Part shown: piece by piece, positions 59,753-64,000 of the stretch
Layout: the number at the start of each line of letters is the position of its first letter
Position numbering within the stretch: the first letter of the stretch is position 1
Translations under genes and position numbers: made by a program
DNA from: Roseobacter weihaiensis
Lineage (GTDB): Bacteria > Pseudomonadota > Alphaproteobacteria > Rhodobacterales > Rhodobacteraceae
Assembly: GCF_020622345.1 (NCBI RefSeq)
Contig: NZ_JACNMO010000014.1
Span: 1 to 64,000 of the forward strand
DNA length: 64,000 nucleotides
Direction of reading: 5' to 3'
Notes under the pieces: generated by a model
Databases searched by the model: none
What the model saw: the letters and a program-made list of their open reading frames with translations, nothing else
Told to the model about the DNA's origin: nothing

Positions 59753-61780
59753 ATGGAGGTCTTTGCGACAGCGTTGCCTGCGCTCAACGATGCGTTTGCG
59801 ATGATCCTGCAGCCGCATGTGCTGGGTTTTCTGGTCCTCGGTGTTGTGATGGGGCTGTGTATCGGTGTCTTTCCGGGCCTTGGCGGGATCGCGGGCCTGT
59901 CTCTGCTGCTGCCGTTCATGTTCGGGATGGAGCCGGTCACGGGCCTTGCCCTGATGATCGGCATGGTCGCCGTGGTGCCGACCTCCGACACCTTCGCCTC
60001 GGTCCTCATGGGGATACCCGGATCGTCAGCCAGTCAGGCGACGGTGCTGGACGGTTTTCCCATGGCCAAAAAGGGCCTCGCGGCGCGGGCGCTGTCGGCA
60101 GCCTTTGCCGCCTCCCTTTTCGGCGGTCTTGTGGGTGCGGCTTTCCTGACGGTTTTCATTCTGGCCGCGCGCCCCATCGTCTTGCTCTTCCAGACCCCCG
60201 AATTGCTGATGATCACCATTTTCGGCCTGTCGATGGTCGGCATTCTTGCCGGGCGCGTGGCCTTGAAGGGCCTTGTCGCGGCCTGTCTGGGCATCCTTGT
60301 GGGCACCATCGGGGAGGGGGCGAGTTCCGGCGCGTTGCGTATGTCGACCTATGATATGCCCTATCTCGCGGATGGGCTGAAACTGGTGATCGTGGGGTTG
60401 GGCATCTTCGCGATCCCGGAAATCGTGGCCCTGTTGCGCCGTGACAAGGCCATCTCTGACCGCGCGCCGCTCGGGGGGGGATGGCTCGAGGGGGTCAAGG
60501 ATTGGTGGAGCAATAAATGGCTCTCGGTGCGCTGCTCGCTGATCGGCGTCGTCGTGGGCGTGATCCCCGGCCTCGGCGGGTCGGTGGTGGACTGGATTGC
60601 CTATGGTCACGCGGTGCAGACCGCCAGGGACAAGTCAGAATTCGGCTCAGGCGACGTGCGGGGGGTGATCGGGCCAGAAAGCTCGAACAACGCCAAGGAG
60701 GGTGGTGGGCTGGTGCCGACGCTGCTGTTCGGCATCCCCGGTTCCGGCTCCATGGCGATCTTTATCTCCGCCGTTGCACTGCTTGGCACCGGTTCCATCG
60801 AGGTCGGGCCCTCGATGCTCAAGAACAATCTTGATTTCACCTATGCCATCGTCTGGCTGTTGGCGCTGGCCAATGTGGTCGGTACCATCATTTGCATCGC
60901 GGCGTCGGGCGGCATCGCGAGGCTGACCGAAATCCGCTTTGCCCTCTTGGCCCCGTTCCTGTTCATGATCATCGCCTTTGCCGCGTTTCAGTCGCGGCAG
61001 GAGATCTGGGACCTCGTCGCTCTTTTCGGCATCGGTCTGCTGGGCATCATGATGCGCCGTTTTGACTGGTCGCGGCCTGCTTTCCTGATCGGTTTTGTGC
61101 TGGCCGCGCCTGCCGAACGTTACACAAATCAGGCCTACCAGATTGCCGCGTCGCGGTTCCGCCGCGGGTTTGAAGAAGGGATCGACTATATCTTCAGCCC
61201 CATCGTGATCGTGCTGATCATCATCACACTGCTGTCGGTGGTCATCGGTTTGCGCCAGGCCAGAAATATTCAGGCCGAGGGCACCGTGGTCTCTGGCACC
61301 AAGAGGGCGCCGGTGCTCTTCTTGCTGGCGGTCACAGCCTATATCGCGCTGGCTTACTGGAATGCTGCGGTGATCCCGGATTTTGCCCGCATGGACCGGG
61401 TGTTCCCGGTGTTTGTCGCAACTGTCGCGCTCATCGGCTGCGTCTTGCTGCTGATCCAGATGATGCGGTCAGACGAAACCGCCCCCATCTTTGCCGATCG
61501 CGAGGCCGAAGACGCCGAAGACAACGTGCACAGCCTGTGGTCGACGCTGGGATGGTTCGCAGGCTTGCTCGTTGCCTCTGCGCTTGTGGGGTTCATCCTC
61601 GCGCTAGCCGGGTTCCTGCTGCTCTTCATCCGCATCCGGGCCGGCAAGAAATGGGGGTATGCGGTGATCTACACCGCATGCGGCATCGCATTCATCTGCA
61701 CCATGGCCTGGACGCTGAACCGCGATTTCCCCCCGGGGCTCTTGCAGTCTTACGTTGATCTGCCGTGGCCGCTCACATGA
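59753..61780 (+). CDS. TTT transporter permease, TctA-TctB fusion
   Basis: A 675-residue membrane protein. Residues about 1-495 are a TctA large permease with the repeated proline-rich motifs GVFPGLGGIAGLSLLLPFMF, FASVLMGIPGSSASQATVLD, GVIPGLGGSVVDWIAYG and PTLLFGIPGSGSMAIFI. Residues about 510-660 form four hydrophobic segments beginning RAPVLFLLAVTAYIALAYWN, matching the small TctB subunit. The usual separate tctB gene is absent, so both membrane subunits are fused, in the order A-B. The stop overlaps the next gene's ATG (ATGA). Confidence 0.88.
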   Translation: MEVFATALPALNDAFAMILQPHVLGFLVLGVVMGLCIGVFPGLGGIAGLSLLLPFMFGMEPVTGLALMIGMVAVVPTSDTFASVLMGIPGSSASQATVLDGFPMAKKGLAARALSAAFAASLFGGLVGAAFLTVFILAARPIVLLFQTPELLMITIFGLSMVGILAGRVALKGLVAACLGILVGTIGEGASSGALRMSTYDMPYLADGLKLVIVGLGIFAIPEIVALLRRDKAISDRAPLGGGWLEGVKDWWSNKWLSVRCSLIGVVVGVIPGLGGSVVDWIAYGHAVQTARDKSEFGSGDVRGVIGPESSNNAKEGGGLVPTLLFGIPGSGSMAIFISAVALLGTGSIEVGPSMLKNNLDFTYAIVWLLALANVVGTIICIAASGGIARLTEIRFALLAPFLFMIIAFAAFQSRQEIWDLVALFGIGLLGIMMRRFDWSRPAFLIGFVLAAPAERYTNQAYQIAASRFRRGFEEGIDYIFSPIVIVLIIITLLSVVIGLRQARNIQAEGTVVSGTKRAPVLFLLAVTAYIALAYWNAAVIPDFARMDRVFPVFVATVALIGCVLLLIQMMRSDETAPIFADREAEDAEDNVHSLWSTLGWFAGLLVASALVGFILALAGFLLLFIRIRAGKKWGYAVIYTACGIAFICTMAWTLNRDFPPGLLQSYVDLPWPLT

Positions 61781-62868
61781 CCCAGACCGCGATTCCTTTC
61801 CTGTTCATGCGGGGTGGGACCTCGCGGGGGCCCTATCTGAACCGTGCCGACGTGCCCGAAGACCGCGAGGCATTGGCCCGGGTGCTGATCGCCTTGGTGG
61901 GGGCGGGCCATCCGCTGAACATAGACGGTATTGGCGGCGGCAATGCGGTGACAACCAAGGTGGCGATGCTGTCGCGGTCAGAGGACGCGTGGGCAGACAT
62001 CGACTATTTTTTCGCACAGGTGAGCGTGGAGGACCGGGCCGTCGATTTCAAACCGACCTGCGGCAACATCCTGTCGGGCGTTGGACCGGCAGCCATCGAG
62101 ATGGGGTTGATCGCGCTCGGAGGCCGCGAGACCAAGGTGAAGATCCGCGCGGTAAACACCGGGGCGCGGGTCGTGGCGACGGTTCAAACACCCGCAGGGG
62201 CCGTATCCTACGCGGGAGATGCCGCCATTGACGGGGTGCCGGGCACGGCGGCACCCGTGGCCTTGCAATTCATGGATACCATCGGCGGCACCACAGGCGC
62301 CTTTCTGCCCACGGGGCACCTCATCGACACTTTTAACGGGGTCGATGTCACCTGCATGGACGTCGCAATGCCCATGGTCATCGCCAAGGCCTCCGCATTT
62401 GGGCTAACAGGTTATGAGAGCGCCGGGGCACTTGACGAGAACACGGAATTCTTTGGCAGGATGGAAGCTGTTCGTCTCCTGGCGGGAAAGGCGATGGGCA
62501 TGGGAGACGTCGCATCCTCTGTCACGCCGAAATTCGGCCTTCTGGCGCCGGCCCGCGACGGTGGCACCATTGCAACACGCTATTTCATGCCGTGGAAAAC
62601 CCATCCCGCCATGGCCGTCACCGGTGCACAATGTCTTGCCTCCTGCGTGCTGACACCGGGCACTGTGGCCGACGGGATGGCCAGGAGATCGACCGCCCGT
62701 CCTGCGACCGTCACCCTGGAACATGCCTCTGGCCGGATCGATGTGCTGGTGGAGTATGACCTGACCGCCGATGGCATCGACCTGCGGTCTGCCGGTCTTG
62801 TGCGCACAGCGCGTCTTTTGGCCCGTGGAGAGGTCATGATCCCCGACCACATCTGGAGCGCCGCATGA
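61777..62868 (+). CDS. PrpF/GalD-like isomerase (4-oxalomesaconate tautomerase-like)
   Basis: A 363-residue enzyme of the PrpF family (diaminopimelate-epimerase fold). IPFLFMRGGTSRGPYLNRAD at the start, GIGGGNAVTTKVAML near residue 52, and FKPTCGNILSGVGPAAIE near 92 with the catalytic Cys are diagnostic. The C-terminus EVMIPDHIW is like GalD, which interconverts keto and enol forms of 4-oxalomesaconate. PrpF (aconitate isomerase) and 3-methylitaconate isomerase are alternatives. The ATG at 61777 overlaps the permease stop. It likely acts on the imported carboxylate. Confidence 0.85.
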   Translation: MTQTAIPFLFMRGGTSRGPYLNRADVPEDREALARVLIALVGAGHPLNIDGIGGGNAVTTKVAMLSRSEDAWADIDYFFAQVSVEDRAVDFKPTCGNILSGVGPAAIEMGLIALGGRETKVKIRAVNTGARVVATVQTPAGAVSYAGDAAIDGVPGTAAPVALQFMDTIGGTTGAFLPTGHLIDTFNGVDVTCMDVAMPMVIAKASAFGLTGYESAGALDENTEFFGRMEAVRLLAGKAMGMGDVASSVTPKFGLLAPARDGGTIATRYFMPWKTHPAMAVTGAQCLASCVLTPGTVADGMARRSTARPATVTLEHASGRIDVLVEYDLTADGIDLRSAGLVRTARLLARGEVMIPDHIWSAA

Positions 62869-63833
62869 AAGTCCATATCCTCGACGATTGGTTCGATACC
62901 CTGCGCGGCTTGCCTTGTTTCGCAAAGCTCGCCGACCACGATGTGACGGTCTGGACGGACCATGAGCCCGATCCTGCAAAACTCGCCGTTCGCATTCAGG
63001 ACGCCGAAGCGCTTGTGCTGTTCCGGGAGCGTACCAGGATCGGGGCCGATCTGCTGGACCGCGTCCCGACCCTCAAACTGATCAGCCAACGCAGCGTCTA
63101 CCCGCACGTTGATGTAGCGGCCTGCACGTCCAATGGTGTCACGCTCTGTTCCAACATGCACAGTGACACGCCCTCTTATGCGGCGGCGGAAATGACCTTG
63201 GCCCTGATCCTCGCCAGCTATCGCCAGATCCCACAACAGGTTGCGTCGATCCGCAACGGCGATTGGCAGATGGGCGTGGGCCGCACGCTGCGCGGGCGGA
63301 CGCTGGGGCTTTATGGCTATGGGCGTATCGCGCAAGCCGTTGCATTTTATGCAAAAGCCATGGGAATGCGCGTGCAATGGTGGGCGTCCGACGCGGGGCG
63401 CGCGCGGGCGCAGGCGGACAACCAAACCGTCGCGGCTGACCGCACGACGTTCTTTGCGACCTCCGACATCGTAAGCCTGCACGTAAGGCTCAAGCCCGCA
63501 ACGCGTGGCATCATCACGGCAGACGACCTCGCCGCGATGACACCGCGCAGCCTGCTGGTGAACACATCACGTGCCGGTCTCATCGCGCCGGGTGTGCTGG
63601 AATCCGAGATCGCCAGACGCCGCATCGGAGCGGCCCTCGACGTCTTTGACACCGAACCCCTGCGCGACACGGCGAACCCTTTGCTGAACCACCCCAGCGT
63701 CCTGCCGACCCCGCATATCGGCTACGTGACCGAGGATGAATTCGACCTGCAATTCAGCGATATCTTTGATCAGATCAACGCCTTTGCCGCAGGCGCGCCC
63801 ATCAACGTCATCAATCCACAGGTTTCGGGCTAA
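62865..63833 (+). CDS. D-isomer 2-hydroxyacid dehydrogenase
   Basis: A 322-residue NAD(P)-dependent dehydrogenase. The nucleotide loop GLYGYGRIAQAVAFYAKAMG lies near residue 145. The catalytic Arg is in LLVNTSRAGLI near 234, Glu in DVFDTEPLRD near 263 and His in PTPHIGYVTEDEF near 284. The N-terminal substrate domain is typical in length. It overlaps the PrpF-like gene by four bases and probably interconverts a 2-keto and 2-hydroxy acid in the same pathway. Its last 23 bases overlap the convergent AbrB-family gene. Confidence 0.9.
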   Translation: MKVHILDDWFDTLRGLPCFAKLADHDVTVWTDHEPDPAKLAVRIQDAEALVLFRERTRIGADLLDRVPTLKLISQRSVYPHVDVAACTSNGVTLCSNMHSDTPSYAAAEMTLALILASYRQIPQQVASIRNGDWQMGVGRTLRGRTLGLYGYGRIAQAVAFYAKAMGMRVQWWASDAGRARAQADNQTVAADRTTFFATSDIVSLHVRLKPATRGIITADDLAAMTPRSLLVNTSRAGLIAPGVLESEIARRRIGAALDVFDTEPLRDTANPLLNHPSVLPTPHIGYVTEDEFDLQFSDIFDQINAFAAGAPINVINPQVSG

Positions 63834-64000
63834 AGAGCCGTGCCGCGATTGGTGCGCCAAGGATCACCGTTACGATCCTGAGCACATGGTGCGCAATCAC
63901 GAAGGCCATGTCGGCTCCTGCGATCAGCGCAAGCACCGTCATTTCCGCCTGACCACCGGGTGCGAAAGCCAAAAGCGTCTCCATTGGCGGTGCCAAGGCG
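63811..64000 (-). CDS. AbrB-family membrane protein, partial (continues past window end)
   Basis: The last 63 codons of a minus-strand gene whose start lies beyond 64000. The sequence METLLAFAPGGQAEMTVLAL, then ADMAFVIAHHVLRIVTVILG matches the C-terminal repeat of AbrB-family (duplicated membrane domain, formerly ammonia-monooxygenase-like) transporters, which place a conserved APGGxxEM motif in a membrane re-entrant region. Function in this family is poorly defined. It ends tail-to-tail with, and overlapping, the 2-hydroxyacid dehydrogenase gene. Confidence 0.8.
   Translation of the reverse strand, partial: ALAPPMETLLAFAPGGQAEMTVLALIAGADMAFVIAHHVLRIVTVILGAPIAARLFSPKPVD

Noticed and set aside
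1-64000. tRNA, rRNA, CRISPR arrays, replication origin and phage genes
   Set aside because: No tRNA T-loop-type pattern was noticed in the gaps examined, no regularly spaced repeats and no integrase, cas, rep or phage structural genes were seen. A tRNA or covariance-model scan would be needed to exclude small RNAs.

Overview
The window reads as a GC-rich alphaproteobacterium, most likely a marine Rhodobacteraceae (Roseobacter group) member. The grounds are the density of TRAP, TTT and ABC uptake operons, a matR-matPQM-matAB malonate locus, a cyanide-insensitive-type bd oxidase beside YeeE/YedE sulfur transporters, and many ATGA/TGATG start-stop overlaps. No rRNA, tRNA, CRISPR array or intact insertion sequence was found. 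This taxonomic call is inference from gene content only.

Layout, left to right. (1) 1-3117: a decayed IS110-family transposase and a secreted alpha/beta hydrolase. (2) 3118-14680: a polyol catabolic locus. A minus-strand operon encodes a binding protein, two CUT1 permeases, a SorC/DeoR-family regulator, a xylitol-type dehydrogenase, a 6-phospho-3-hexuloisomerase-like SIS protein, two SDR dehydrogenases around a collapsed sugar-isomerase gene, and an FGGY kinase. A divergent plus-strand arm holds the ABC ATPase, a HAD phosphatase and the stump of a xylulokinase-like gene. (3) 14928-16279: a membrane LytTR regulator divergent from an SMR efflux protein. (4) 16502-22984: malonate uptake and activation (matR, matPQM TRAP, malonyl-CoA decarboxylase, malonyl-CoA synthetase). 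(5) 23400-28077: an RpiR remnant, an unrecognised 313-residue protein, and a phospholipid cluster (plsC, cdsA, a frameshifted membrane gene, a non-canonical CDP-alcohol phosphatidyltransferase). (6) 28868-36276: a LacI-controlled ABC operon with a mannosyl/glucosylglycerate-hydrolase-like enzyme and two architecturally unusual permeases. (7) 36712-45713: a chemoreceptor, then a sulfur/redox module with YeeE/YedE transporters, a broken persulfide-dioxygenase-like gene, Crp and NsrR-like Rrf2 regulators, a 1-Cys peroxiredoxin, CydAB plus a small subunit, and a secreted DsrE-like protein. An identical 13-bp palindrome stands in front of both the sulfur operon and the peroxiredoxin/cyd operon. (8) 45932-54324: a TRAP fragment and a LysR-divergent operon combining a polyamine-type ABC transporter, a ureohydrolase, a TIM-barrel isomerase-like protein and a membrane di-iron desaturase/hydroxylase-like protein; its ATPase carries a nonsense codon. 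(9) 54718-56158: an enoyl-CoA hydratase divergent from a TetR regulator. (10) 56411-64000: a TctD/TctE-like two-component system, TctC, a TctA-TctB fusion, a PrpF/GalD-like isomerase, a D-2-hydroxyacid dehydrogenase, and a partial AbrB-family membrane protein cut by the window edge.

Three patterns cross the window. First, four of the five solute-receptor genes are followed by a strong inverted repeat before the membrane components, consistent with receptor over-expression by processing or attenuation. Second, many genes are in early decay while still sitting in tightly coupled operons (two clean in-frame deletions, a one-base frameshift, two nonsense mutations, several truncations). Third, most operons carry a recognisable palindrome beside their own regulator. 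The most promising biology is the guanidino/polyamine operon with a membrane di-iron enzyme, the Ig-like insertion in an ABC permease, the twin-palindrome sulfur/bd-oxidase regulon, and a polyol pathway that may run through a 3-hexulose.
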